A DNA stretch of 64,000 bases, taken from Macrostomum hystrix. Its lineage: Eukaryota; Platyhelminthes; Macrostomidae. The translations under genes were made by a program, and so were the position numbers. Of the stretch, positions 43,501-56,859 are shown piece by piece. The notes under the pieces were generated by a model. That model was not told where the DNA came from, searched no databases, and worked only from the letters and a program-made list of their open reading frames with translations. The number at the start of each line of letters is the position of its first letter. The first letter of the stretch is position 1. The stretch is taken from positions 8,847,501-8,911,500 of the forward strand of contig CATNEN010000003.1 in assembly GCA_950097015.1 (NCBI GenBank), read 5' to 3'.

Positions 43501-46500
43501 CACAGCTCACATTCATTCAGTTTAGAAGACACAGCTCACATTCATTCAGTTTAGAAGACACAGCTCACATTCATTCAGTTTAGAAGACACAGCTCACATT
43601 CATTCAGTTTAGAAGACACAGCTGACATTCATTCAGTTTAGAAGACACAGCTCACATTCATTCAGTTTAGAAGACACAGCTCACATTCATTCAGTTTAGA
43701 AGACACAGCTCACATTCATTCAGTTTAGAAGACACAGCTGACATTCATTCAGTTTAGAAGACACAGCTCACATTCATTCAGTTTAGAAGACACAGCTCAC
43801 ATTCATTCAGTTTAGAAGACACAGCTGACATTCATTCAGTTTAGAAGACACAGCTGACATTCATTCAGTTTAGAAGACACAGCTCACATCCATTCAGTTT
43901 AGAAGACACAGCTGACATTCATTCAGTTTAGAAGACACAGCTCACATTCATTCAGTTTAGAAGACACAGCTCACATTCATTCAGTTTAGAAGACACAGCT
44001 GACATTCATTCAGTTTAGAAGACACAGCTCACATTCATTCAGTTTAGAAGACACAGCTCACATTCATTCAGTTTAGAAGACACAGCTGACATTCATTCAG
44101 TTTAGAAGACACAGCTCACATTCATTCAGTTTAGAAGACACAGCTCACATTCATTCAGTTTAGAAGACACAGCTCACATTCATTCAGTTTAGAAGACACA
44201 GCTCACATTCATTCAGTTTAGAAGACACAGCTCACATTCATTCAGTTTAGAAGACACAGCTCACATTCATTCAGTTTAGAAGACACAGCTCACATTCATT
44301 CAGTTTAGAAGACACAGCTGACATTCATTCAGTTTAGAAGACACAGCTCACATTCATTCAGTTTAGAAGACACAGCTCACATTCATTCAGTTTAGAAGAC
44401 ACAGCTCACATTCATTCAGTTTAGAAGACACAGCTCACATTCATTCAGTTTAGAAGACACAGCTCACATTCATTCAGTTTAGAAGACACAGCTCACATTC
44501 ATTCAGTTTAGAAGACACAGCTCACATTCATTCAGTTTAGAAGACACAGCTCACATTCATTCAGTTTAGAAGACACAGCTCACATTCATTCAGTTTAGAA
44601 GACACAGCTCACATTCATTCAGTTTAGAAGACACAGCTCACATTCATTCAGTTTAGAAGACACAGCTCACATTCATTCAGTTTAGAAGACACAGCTGACA
44701 TTCATTCAGTTTAGAAGACACAGCTGACATTCATTCAGTTTAGAAGACACAGCTCACATTCATTCAGTTTAGAAGACACAGCTCACATTCATTCAGTTTA
44801 GAAGACACAGCTCACATTCATTCAGTTTAGAAGACACAGCTCACATTCATTCAGTTTAGAAGACACAGCTCACATTCATTCAGTTTAGAAGACACAGCTC
44901 ACATTCATTCAGTTTAGAAGACACAGCTCACATTCATTCAGTTTAGAAGACACAGCTCACATTCATTCAGTTTAGAAGACACAGCTCACATTCATTCAGT
45001 TTAGAAGACACAGCTCACATTCATTCAGTTTAGAAGACACAGCTCACATTCATTCAGTTTAGAAGACACAGCTCACATTCATTCAGTTTAGAAGACACAG
45101 CTCACATTCATTCAGTTTAGAAGACACAGCTCACATTCATTCAGTTTAGAAGACACAGCTCACATTCATTCAGTTTAGAAGACACAGCTCACATTCATTC
45201 AGTTTAGAAGACACAGCTCACATTCATTCAGTTTAGAAGACACAGCTCACATTCATTCAGTTTAGAAGACACAGCTCACATTCATTCAGTTTAGAAGACA
45301 CAGCTCACATTCATTCAGTTGAGAAGACACAGCTCACATTCATTCAGTTTAGAAGACACAGCTCACATTCATTCAGTTTAGAAGACACAGCTCACATTCA
45401 TTCAGTTTAGAAGACACAGCTCACATTCATTCAGTTTAGAAGACACAGCTCACATTCATTCAGTTTAGAAGACACAGCTCACATTCATTCAGTTTAGAAG
45501 ACACAGCTCACATTCATTCAGTTTAGAAGACACAGCTCACATTCATTCAGTTTAGAAGACACAGCTCACATTCATTCAGTTTAGAAGACACAGCTCACAT
45601 TCATTCAGTTTAGAAGACACAGCTCACATTCATTCAGTTTAGAAGACACAGCTCACATTCATTCAGTTTAGAAGACACAGCTCACATTCATTCAGTTTAG
45701 AAGACACAGCTCACATTCATTCAGTTTAGAAGACACAGCTGACATTCATTCAGTTTAGAAGACACAGCTCACATTCATTCAGTTTAGAAGACACAGCTCA
45801 CATTCATTCAGTTTAGAAGACACAGCTCACATTCATTCAGTTTAGAAGACACAGCTCACATTCATTCAGTTTAGAAGACACAGCTCACATTCATTCAGTT
45901 TAGAAGACACAGCTCACATTCATTCAGTTTAGAAGACACAGCTCACATTCATTCAGTTTAGAAGACACAGCTCACATTCATTCAGTTTAGAAGACACAGC
46001 TCACATTCATTCAGTTTAGAAGACACAGCTCACATTCATTCAGTTTAGAAGACACAGCTCACATTCATTCAGTTTAGAAGACACAGCTGACATTCATTCA
46101 GTTTAGAAGACACAGCTCACATTCATTCAGTTTAGAAGACACAGCTCACATTCATTCAGTTTAGAAGACACAGCTCACATTCATTCAGTTTAGAAGACAC
46201 AGCTCACATTCATTCAGTTTAGAAGACACAGCTCACATTCATTCAGTTTAGAAGACACAGCTCACATTCATTCAGTTTAGAAGACACAGCTGACATTCAT
46301 TCAGTTTAGAAAACACAGCTCACATTCATTCAGTTTAGAAGACACAGCTCACATTCATTCAGTTTAGAAGACACAGCTCACATTCATTCAGTTTAGAAGA
46401 CACAGCTGACATTCATTCAGTTTAGAAGACACAGCTCACATTCATTCAGTTTAGAAGACACAGCTCACATTCATTCAGTTTAGAAGACACAGCTCACATT

Positions 46501-49500
46501 CATTCAGTTTAGAAGACACAGCTGACATTCATTCAGTTTAGAAGACACAGCTCACATTCATTCAGTTTAGAAGACACAGCTCACATTCATTCAGTTTAGA
46601 AGACACAGCTCACATTCATTCAGTTTAGAAGACACAGCTCACATTCATTCAGTTTAGAAGACACAGCTCACATTCATTCAGTTGAGAAGACACAGCTCAC
46701 ATTCATTCAGTTTAGAAGACACAGCTCACATTCATTCAGTTTAGAAGACACAGCTCACATTCATTCAGTTTAGAAGACACAGCTCACATTCATTCAGTTT
46801 AGAAGACACAGCTCACATTCATTCAGTTTAGAAGACACAGCTCACATTCATTCAGTTTAGAAGACACAGCTCACATTCATTCAGTTTAGAAGACACAGCT
46901 CACATTCATTCAGTTTAGAAGACACAGCTGACATTCATTCAGTTTAGAAGACACAGCTCACATTCATTCAGTTTAGAAGACACAGCTCACATTCATTCAG
47001 TTTAGAAGACACAGCTGACATTCATTCAGTTTAGAAGACACAGCTCACATTCATTCAGTTTAGAAGACACAGCTCACATTCATTCAGTTTAGAAGACACA
47101 GCTGACATTCATTCAGTTTAGAAGACACAGCTGACATTCATTCAGTTTAGAAGACACAGCTCACATTCATTCAGTTTAGAAGACACAGCTGACATTCATT
47201 CAGTTTAGAAGACACAGCTGACATTCATTCAGTTTAGAAGACACAGCTGACATTCATTCAGTTTAGAAGACACAGCTCACATTCATTCAGTTTAGAAGAC
47301 ACAGCTCACATTCATTCAGTTTAGAAGACACAGCTCACATTCATTCAGTTTAGAAGACACAGCTGACATTCATTCAGTTTAGAAGACACAGCTGACATTC
47401 ATTCAGTTTAGAAGACACAGCTCACATTCATTCAGTTTAGAAGACACAGCTCACATTCATTCAGTTTAGAAGACACAGCTCACATTCATTCAGTTTAGAA
47501 GACACAGCTCACATTCATTCAGTTTAGAAGACACAGCTCACATTCATTCAGTTTAGAAGACACAGCTGACATTCATTCAGTTTAGAAGACACAGCTCACA
47601 TTCATTCAGTTTAGAAGACACAGCTCACATTCATTCAGTTTAGAAGACACAGCTCACATTCATTCAGTTTAGAAGACACAGCTCACATTCATTCAGTTTA
47701 GAAGACACAGCTGACATTCATTCAGTTTAGAAGACACAGCTCACATTCATTCAGTTTAGAAGACACAGCTGACATTCATTCAGTTTAGAAGACACAGCTC
47801 ACATTCATTCAGTTTAGAAGACACAGCTCACATTCATTCAGTTTAGAAGACACAGCTCACATTCATTCAGTTTAGAAGACACAGCTCACATTCATTCAGT
47901 TTAGAAGACACAGCTGACATTCATTCAGTTTAGAAGACACAGCTCACATTCATTCAGTTTAGAAGACACAGCTGACATTCATTCAGTTTAGAAGACACAG
48001 CTCACATTCATTCAGTTTAGAAGACACAGCTGACATTCATTCAGTTTAGAAGACACAGCTCACATTCATTCAGTTTAGAAGACACAGCTCACATTCATTC
48101 AGTTTAGAAGACACAGCTGACATTCATTCAGTTTAGAAGACACAGCTCACATTCATTCAGTTTAGAAGACACAGCTCACATTCATTCAGTTGAGAAGACA
48201 CAGCTCACATTCATTCAGTTTAGAAGACACAGCTCACATTCATTCAGTTTAGAAGACACAGCTCACATTCATTCAGTTTAGAAGACACAGCTGACATTCA
48301 TTCAGTTTAGAAGACACAGCTGACATTCATTCAGTTTAGAAGACACAGCTGACATTCATTCAGTTGAGAAGACACAGCTCACATTCATTCAGTTTAGAAG
48401 ACACAGCTCACATTCATTCAGTTTAGAAGACACAGCTCACATTCATTCAGTTTAGAAGACACAGCTCACATTCATTCAGTTTAGAAGACACAGCTCACAT
48501 TCATTCAGTTTAGAAGACACAGCTCACATTCATTCAGTTTAGAAGACACAGCTCACATTCATTCAGTTTAGAAGACACAGCTCACATTCATTCAGTTTAG
48601 AAGACACAGCTCACATTCATTCAGTTTAGAAGACACAGCTCACATTCATTCAGTTTAGAAGACACAGCTCACATTCATTCAGTTTAGAAGACACAGCTCA
48701 CATTCATTCAGTTTAGAAGACACAGCTGACATTCATTCAGTTTAGAAGACACAGCTCACATTCATTCAGTTTAGAAGACACAGCTCACATTCATTCAGTT
48801 TAGAAGACACAGCTCACATTCATTCAGTTTAGAAGACACAGCTCACATTCATTCAGTTTAGAAGACACAGCTCACATTCATTCAGTTTAGAAGACACAGC
48901 TGACATTCATTCAGTTTAGAAGACACAGCTGACATTCATTCAGTTTAGAAGACACAGCTGACATTCATTCAGTTTAGAAGACACAGCTCACATTCATTCA
49001 GTTTAGAAGACACAGCTCACATTCATTCAGTTTAGAAGACACAGCTCACATTCATTCAGTTTAGAAGACACAGCTGACATTCATTCAGTTGAGAAGACAC
49101 AGCTCACATTCATTCAGTTTAGAAGACACAGCTCACATTCATTCAGTTTAGAAGACACAGCTCACATTCATTCAGTTTAGAAGACACAGCTGACATTCAT
49201 TCAGTTTAGAAGACACAGCTGACATTCATTCAGTTGAGAAGACACAGCTCACATTCATTCAGTTTAGAAGACAGCTCACATTCATTCAGTTTAGAAGACA
49301 CAGCTGACATTCATTCAGTTTAGAAGACACAGCTCACATTCATTCAGTTGAGAAGACACAGCTCACATTCATTCAGTTTAGAAGACACAGCTCACATTCA
49401 TTCAGTTTAGAAGACACAGCTCACATTCATTCAGTTTAGAAGACACAGCTCACATTCATTCAGTTTAGAAGACACAGCTGACATTCATTCAGTTTAGAAG

Positions 49501-51850
49501 ACACAGCTGACATTCATTCAGTTTAGAAGACACAGCTCACATTCATTCAGTTTAGAAGACACAGCTCACATTCATTCAGTTTAGAAGACACAGCTCACAT
49601 TCATTCAGTTTAGAAGACACAGCTCACATTCATTCAGTTTAGAAGACACAGCTCACATTCATTCAGTTTAGAAGACACAGCTGACATTCATTCAGTTTAG
49701 AAGACACAGCTCACATTCATTCAGTTTAGAAGACACAGCTCACATTCATTCAGTTTAGAAGACACAGCTCACATTCATTCAGTTTAGAAGACACAGCTCA
49801 CATTCATTCAGTTTAGAAGACACAGCTGACATTCATTCAGTTTAGAAGACACAGCTCACATTCATTCAGTTTAGAAGACACAGCTGACATTCATTCAGTT
49901 TAGAAGACACAGCTCACATTCATTCAGTTTAGAAGACACAGCTCACATTCATTCAGTTTAGAAGACACAGCTCACATTCATTCAGTTTAGAAGACACAGC
50001 TCACATTCATTCAGTTTAGAAGACACAGCTGACATTCATTCAGTTTAGAAGACACAGCTCACATTCATTCAGTTTAGAAGACACAGCTGACATTCATTCA
50101 GTTTAGAAGACACAGCTCACATTCATTCAGTTTAGAAGACACAGCTCACATTCATTCAGTTTAGAAGACACAGCTCACATTCATTCAGTTTAGAAGACAC
50201 AGCTCACATTCATTCAGTTTAGAAGACACAGCTGACATTCATTCAGTTTAGAAGACACAGCTCACATTCATTCAGTTTAGAAGACACAGCTCACATTCAT
50301 TCAGTTTAGAAGACACAGCTCACATTCATTCAGTTTAGAAGACACAGCTCACATTCATTCAGTTTAGAAGACACAGCTCACATTCATTCAGTTTAGAAGA
50401 CACAGCTCACATTCATTCAGTTTAGAAGACACAGCTCACATTCATTCAGTTTAGAAGACACAGCTCACATTCATTCAGTTTAGAAGACACAGCTCACATT
50501 CATTCAGTTTAGAAGACACAGCTCACATTCATTCAGTTTAGAAGACACAGCTCACATTCATTCAGTTTAGAAGACACAGCTCACATTCATTCAGTTTAGA
50601 AGACACAGCTCACATTCATTCAGTTTAGAAGACACAGCTCACATTCATTCAGTTTAGAAGACACAGCTGACATTCATTCAGTTTAGAAGACACAGCTCAC
50701 ATTCATTCAGTTTAGAAGACACAGCTCACATTCATTCAGTTTAGAAGACACAGCTCACATTCATTCAGTTTAGAAGACACAGCTCACATTCATTCAGTTT
50801 AGAAGACACAGCTCACATTCATTCAGTTTAGAAGACACAGCTGACATTCATTCAGTTTAGAAGACACAGCTGACATTCATTCAGTTTAGAAGACACAGCT
50901 GACATTCATTCAGTTTAGAAGACACAGCTCACATTCATTCAGTTTAGAAGACACAGCTCACATTCATTCAGTTTAGAAGACACAGCTCACATTCATTCAG
51001 TTTAGAAGACACAGCTGACATTCATTCAGTTGAGAAGACACAGCTCACATTCATTCAGTTTAGAAGACACAGCTCACATTCATTCAGTTTAGAAGACACA
51101 GCTCACATTCATTCAGTTTAGAAGACACAGCTGACATTCATTCAGTTTAGAAGACACAGCTGACATTCATTCAGTTTAGAAGACACAGCTGACATTCATT
51201 CAGTTGAGAAGACACAGCTCACATTCATTCAGTTTAGAAGACAGCTCACATTCATTCAGTTTAGAAGACACAGCTGACATTCATTCAGTTTAGAAGACAC
51301 AGCTCACATTCATTCAGTTGAGAAGACACAGCTCACATTCATTCAGTTTAGAAGACACAGCTCACATTCATTCAGTTTAGAAGACACAGCTGACATTCAT
51401 TCAGTTTAGAAGACACAGCTGACATTCATTCAGTTGAGAAGACACAGCTCACATTCATTCAGTTTAGAAGACACAGCTCACATTCATTCAGTTTAGAAGA
51501 CACAGCTGACATTCATTCAGTTTAGAAGACACAGCTCACATTCATTCAGTTTAGAAGACACAGCTCACATTCATTCAGTTTAGAAGACACAGCTCACATT
51601 CATTCAGTTTAGAAGACACAGCTCACATTCATTCAGTTGAGAAGACACAGCTCACATTCATTCAGTTTAGAAGACACAGCTCACATTCATTCAGTTTAGA
51701 AGACACAGCTGACATTCATTCAGTTTAGAAGACACAGCTCACATTCATTCAGTTGAGAAGACACAGCTCACATTCATTCAGTTTAGAAGACACAGCTCAC
51801 ATTCATTCAGTTTAGAAGACACAGCTCACATTCATTCAGTTTAGAAGACA
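37580..51850 (+). repeat. Giant 29-bp satellite array, about 490 units
   Basis: A 14.3-kb array of a unit holding cagctcacattcattcag then tttagaagaca. Sequence is highly uniform; variants are ctgaca, ctcgca, gttgag and gtagac. It lacks long open frames on either strand. A short island of the 32-bp unit interrupts it at about 40510-40665. Marker variants show duplications of about 3.0 kb and 1.97 kb within the array (see findings). Confidence 0.98.
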
Positions 51851-52440
51851 AAGCTCATTGGCAAAAAAACGGTTTTATTGAGTCTGACTATAACTATTGG
51901 GCTAGTCTGATGCAATGCAAGGCAACCAGAGACAGCAGTGTGTAAACAGACTTGCTTCTAGTATGTTATTTGTCAGGTTCTGGTGTCGCCACGTTGTGCT
52001 CAGATATCCACCGTATTGGCAAGTTTTTGGTATGGAGTTTTATTGACACAGGGGTTTGGGAAGTTTTTTTGAGGTGGTGGGAAAGGGTTTTTTCCCCATC
52101 CTTTCGTATGCTTTTTTTTCAGTTGGGCATTGCCGGGAAGAAAATATCGTGAATAATTTATTATTTATTTTTGGCTTTACTCAACACGACTCAGGAGTCA
52201 GGACTGTGGCCATGCTTTCCAATGGGGTCATCTGGTGCTGCTGTGCGTGTAGCTTTTATCTGCTTTTATCCTGGCAATTTGAAAAGTACATCGCTCATTC
52301 GATCAAAGTATTTCTGAGCCAGGGGGCTGTTGACCACGCGAATTGGCCATTCTGCTCATTTCGCACACACGAGCTCAACCGCACTCAAATACATCAACAG
52401 CACGCAACAACATACTTTCTGGATCCTCAACAAATTTAGT
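51851..52440. other. Unique spacer
   Basis: Two overlapping frames (51952-52152 and 52056-52439) carry hydrophobic stretches but no recognised domain, splice sites or poly(A) signal. A gene is not supported. Confidence 0.35.
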
Positions 52441-53660
52441 TTAGAGGATCCAGAACAAAATACCTTCAGGAACCTGAACAAAATATCTTCAGGAACCTGA
52501 ACAAAATATCTTCAGGAAGCTGAACAGAATATCTTCAGGAACCTGAACCAAATATCTTCAGGAACCTGAACAAAATATCTTCAGGAAGCTGAACAGAATA
52601 TCTTCAGGAACCTGAACCAAATATCTTCAGGAACCTGAACAAAATATCTTCAGGAAGCTGAACAAAATATCTTCAGGAACCTGAACCAAATATCTTCAGG
52701 AACCTGAACAAAATATCTTCAGGAAGCTGAACAAAATATCTTCAGGAAGCTGAACAAAATATCTACAGGAACCTGAACAAAATATCTTCAGGAAGCTGAA
52801 CAAAATATCTTCAGGAACCTGAACCAAATATCTTCAGGAACCTGAACAAAATATCTTCAGGAAGCTGAACAAAATATCTTCAGGAAGCTGAACAAAATAT
52901 CTACAGGAAGCTGAACAAAATATCTTCAGGAAGCTGAACAAAATATCTACAGGAACCTGAACAGAATATCTTCAGGAACCTGAACAAAATATCTTCAGGA
53001 ACCTGAACAAAATATCTTCAGGAAGCTGAACAAAATATCTACAGGAACCTGAACAGAATATCTTCAGGAACCTGAACAAAATATCTTCAGGAACCTGAAC
53101 AAAATATCTTCAGGAAGCTGAACAAAATATCTTCAGGAAGCTGAACAAAATATCTTCAGGAACCTGAACAAAATATCTTCAGGAAGCTGAACAAAATATC
53201 TTCAGGAAGCTGAACAAAATATCTTCAGGAACCTGAACAAAATATCTACAGGAACCTGAACAAAATATCTTCAGGAAGCTGAACAGAATATCTTCAGGAA
53301 CCTGAACGAAATATCTACAGGAACCTGAACAGAATATCTTCAGGAACCTGAACAAAATATCTTCAGGAACCTGAACGAAATATCTACAGGAACCTGAACA
53401 AAATATCTTCAGGAACCTGAACCAAATATCTTCAGGAACCTGAACCAAATATCTTCAGGAACCTGAACCAAATATCTTCAGGAACCTGAACAAAATATCT
53501 TCAGGAAGCTGAACAAAATATCTTCAGGAACCTGAACAAAATATCTTCAGGAACCTGAACAAAATATCTTCAGGAAGCTGAACAGAATATCTTCAGGAAC
53601 CTGAACCAAATATCTTCAGGAACCTGAACAAAATATCTTCAGGAACCTGAACAAAATACT
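52440..53660 (+). repeat. 23-bp minisatellite
   Basis: About 53 copies with aggaacctgaacaaaatatc plus ttc. Variants are aggaagctgaac, gaaccaaat, gaacagaat and atctac. The order of variants repeats in blocks (for example two 'aagctg' units after one 'aacctg' unit). Confidence 0.95.
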
Positions 53661-54170
53661 ATCAGAATCCTTAACTTTCAAGAAACTCGAGAATATACTG
53701 CATAATCTACCTAACGTCAAAAATGCTTACAGAAAAAGATCTGTAAGCATTAATAATAGGCTAGAAAAATAACTTATACTCAATTGATCTTTAGAGCATT
53801 ACCGAGTCTATAACCATTTCCTTCAACAGTCCATGGTTCAATTCTAGACTATATTCGTCTCTGAGTGATGGAAAGAGGAATAGTGTTAAAATATGTACAG
53901 TCTAGGGCAGAAAATAGTGGGTAATTTTAGACTGTGAAGTTGGATTTTGAATAAAGTGCTTGATTAGTTTACCGATTGATTTTCGTTATTCATACCTTAA
54001 AGGGTTAAATTGAAGAAATTATTGGTGGGTGCGAAGAAGGACGCAAGAGAGAGAAGTAGCTTAGGAGAAGCCAACAATACATTATACAATAATGAGTGAT
54101 TAGAATAATAAGGATATTGATTCAGAGATTTGACCACACACAAGCCAAAAAAAGATAGTGGGCCACGAGA
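53661..54170. other. Spacer, no gene seen
   Basis: AT-rich, with no supported frame. A short hairpin-like gcttacagaaaaagatctgtaagc lies at about 53726-53749, with arms of 9-10 bases. Confidence 0.4.
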
Positions 54171-55165
54171 GGGAGAGAATGAGAGAGGAAAAAACGAGAC
54201 GGGAGAGAAGGAGAGGAGAGAGAAGGAGAGGGAGAGAAGGAGAGGGAGAGAAGGAGAGGAGAGAGAAGGAGAGGGAGAGAAGGAGAGGGAGAGAAGGGGA
54301 GGAGAGAGAAGGAGAGGAGAGAGAAGGAGAGGAGAGAGAAGGAGAGGGAGAGAAGGAGAGGGAGAGAAGGAGAAGGAGAGAAGGAGAGGGAGAGAAGGAG
54401 AAGGAGAGAAGAAGAGGGAGAGAAGGAGAGGGAGAGAAGGAGAAGGAGAGAAGGAGAGGGAGAGAAGGAGAAGGAGAGAAGGAGAGGGAGAGAAGGAGAG
54501 GGAGAGAAGGAGAAGGAGAGAAGGAGAGGGAGAGAAGGAGAGGGAGAGAAGGAGAGGGAGAGAAGGAGAGGGAGAGAAGGAGAAGGAGAGAAGGAGAGGG
54601 AGAGAAGGAGAAGGAGAGAAGGAGAGGGAGAGAAGGAGAGGGAGAGAAGGAGAGGGAGAGAAGGAGAGGGAGAGAAGGAGAAGGAGAGAAGGAGAGGGAG
54701 AGAAGGAGAAGGAGAGAAGGAGAGGGAGAGAAGGAGAGGGAGAGAAGGAGAAGGAGAGAAGGAGAGGGAGAGAAGGAGAAGGAGAGAAGGAGAGGGAGAG
54801 AAAGAGAGGGAGAGAAGGAAAGAAGAGTGAATGAGAGGGGAGAGAATGAGAGGAGAGAGAAGGAGAGGGGAGAGAAGGAGAGGATAGAGAAGGAGAGGGG
54901 AGAGAAGGAGAGGGAGAGAAGGAGAGGGGAAAGAAGGAGAGGGACAGAAGGAGAGGGGAAAGAAGGAGAGGGACAGAAGGTAGGAGAGAGAAGGAGAGGG
55001 AGAGAAGGGGAGGAAGAGAAGGAGAGGGAGAGAAGGAGAGGGAGAGAAGGAGAGGAGAGAGAAGGAGAGGGAGAGAAGGAGAGGGAGAGAAGGGGAGGAA
55101 GAGAAGGAGAGGGAGAGAAGGAGAGGGAGAGAAGGAGAGGAGAGAGAAGGAGAGGGAGCGGAAGG
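54170..55165 (+). repeat. Polypurine satellite (GAGAAGGAGAGG type)
   Basis: About 1 kb of gagaaggagagg-type repeats. Bases 54201-54827 contain no pyrimidine at all on the plus strand. Many stretches are near mirror-symmetric, which is the sequence requirement for H-DNA triplexes. Long open frames in several phases (Arg/Glu-rich on plus, Ser/Leu/Pro-rich on minus) follow from the composition. Confidence 0.95.
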
Positions 55166-55473
55166 AAAAGGGTTCGCCAGTGAAAAAGAAGTCAGAATTA
55201 GCAGTCGCAAGGAACTGGATAAAAATCACGTCCCCAATCGTCTCATCTCAAAGCAATCTTTCAGGTTAGAAAAAGAAGGCTAGTGCGAGTTGTATCGAAG
55301 GCCACCAAAAATAGCTCTGGATAATTAACCAAATTCTCGCAGTCGCGGAGTGGACTATAACGAGCTAAAATCAGTTTCTTCCGTTGCCTGGTGTGTAAGG
55401 ATAATTAAGGCTGGCGGAAACTTATCAGGGATTTGTAAGCGGCCAATGCAGAATTAATTTCGAGGAAAGTTAG

Positions 55474-55818
55474 TTAGTCTGCAGTCGGCGAGTGCAGTTT
55501 CCTGACGAATTGACCGAATGGCCACGCCCATCTGGTGCTAGGAGACGAAGATATACAATATCTCGCCGTCTGTCTCATCCCCGTTATTATCTCACAAACT
55601 GGGGCCGAGTCGGTTCGGTTGTGAGTAAAGAGGAATTAAGTTACAGTGTGGCACTAATCTCATTTGAGCAGCTTCGAGCCAGTGTATGGACAGACACGAG
55701 GAACGGTGATTTATGCGTGTGCGGAATTCGAAAGTTCTATTATTATTTTCTTGTGCTTCCTACGGCCATTTTAGCATTAATCTGGTGCTTTATGCAAGGC
55801 AAGAGAAATGGGAGATGA
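55474..55818 (+). CDS. Possible terminal exon of an unknown membrane protein
   Basis: An open frame of about 110 codons ending in TGA, in ordinary, non-repetitive sequence between two satellites. An acceptor-like tagtctgcag precedes it (AG at about 55483-55484). The translation is of mixed composition. It has a likely membrane helix near its end (YYFLVLPTAILALIWCFM) followed by a short basic tail. No ATG stands near the 5' end, so it would have to be a 3' exon. No family was recognised, and upstream exons were not found. It may be chance. Confidence 0.25.
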   Translation, partial: LVCSRRVQFPDELTEWPRPSGARRRRYTISRRLSHPRYYLTNWGRVGSVVSKEELSYSVALISFEQLRASVWTDTRNGDLCVCGIRKFYYYFLVLPTAILALIWCFMQGKRNGR

Positions 55819-55857
55819 TAGTGGGCAGAAAAGTTTAATATCAGTATCAATTGATGA

Positions 55858-56466
55858 GAACAGCTCAGAGAGAAGACACATTCAGTAGCTCAGAGAGAAG
55901 ACACACATTCAGTAGCTCATAGAGAAGACACAGCTCACAATCAGTAGCTCAGAGAGAAGACACAGCTCATATTCAGTAGCTCAGAGAGGACACAGCTCAC
56001 ATTCAGTAGCTCAGAGAGAAGACACAGCTCACATTCAGTAGCTCAGAGAGAAGACACAGCTCACAATCAGTAGCTCAGAGAGAAGACACAGCTCACATTC
56101 AGTAGCTCAGAGAGAAGACACAGCTCACATTCAGTAGCTCAGAGAGAAGACACAGCTCACATTCAGTAACTCAGAGAGGACACAGCTAACATTCAGTAGC
56201 TCAGAGAGAAGACACAGCTCACATTCAGTAGCTCAGAGAGAAGACACAGCTCACATTCAGTAGCTCAGAGAGAAGACACAGCTCACATTCAGTAGCTCAG
56301 AGAGAAGACACAGCTCACATTCAGTAGCTCAGAGAGAAGACACAGCTCACATTCAGTAGCTCAGAGAGAAGACACAGCTCACATTCAGTAACTCAGAGAG
56401 GACACAGCTAACATTCAGTAGCTCAGAGAGAAGACACAGCTCACATTCAGTAGCTCAGAGAGAAGT
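55858..56466 (+). repeat. 32-bp satellite block, right
   Basis: About 19 copies of the same 32-bp unit as at 36826-37590 (agctcacattcagtagctca, gagagaagacac). They stand 4 kb beyond the end of the 29-bp array. An imperfect larger period is visible: cagtaactcagagaggacac with the following ctaacattc occurs twice, at about 56165 and 56390. Confidence 0.95.
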
Positions 56467-56832
56467 AGTTCAAGCTTAACTTGAGTGATAAATACTTCGA
56501 TAGCCTGAGCACACCCGCTCTATCCTCTAACTAGTCCGCAGGCAAAGTCGATAAGCAGAAAAAGTAGAGGATACGAGCTAGATGTCAAGGGATAGCGACG
56601 GATACCTCTTAAATAGCTTATAGAATAATTAATTTGATTCCCGTAGGCGAGACGGCGAGATTGAGACAGTGGGAGCGATTGGAAGGCCTGGACCCAGAGT
56701 GTAGTTGCCCACTCTCTTTTTGCGTCCATCGAAAAATAATGTGGCATACTAAAATTCACAGCCTACTGGCAGCTTGTGTTTTGATGGGATATTGTGAAAT
56801 CAGGGCAATGCGCCTTTTAATTTGAAATTTCA
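56467..56832. other. Upstream region of the claudin-like gene
   Basis: Unique sequence. It presumably holds the promoter or outron of the downstream gene and ends in the acceptor-like aatttgaaatttcag (AG at 56832-56833). No other feature is recognised. Confidence 0.4.
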
Positions 56833-56859
56833 GATCATAAAATCTTCCGTAGCAACTCA

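Noticed and set aside
37580-51850. CRISPR-like array of regularly spaced repeats
   Set aside because: Units are directly contiguous with no unique spacers, the genome is eukaryotic, and no cas genes are present; it is an ordinary satellite.
53997-55229. Very long Arg/Glu-rich and Ser/Leu/Pro-rich frames on both strands
   Set aside because: The GA-only composition of the polypurine satellite cannot form stop codons in several frames; there is no gene structure around them.
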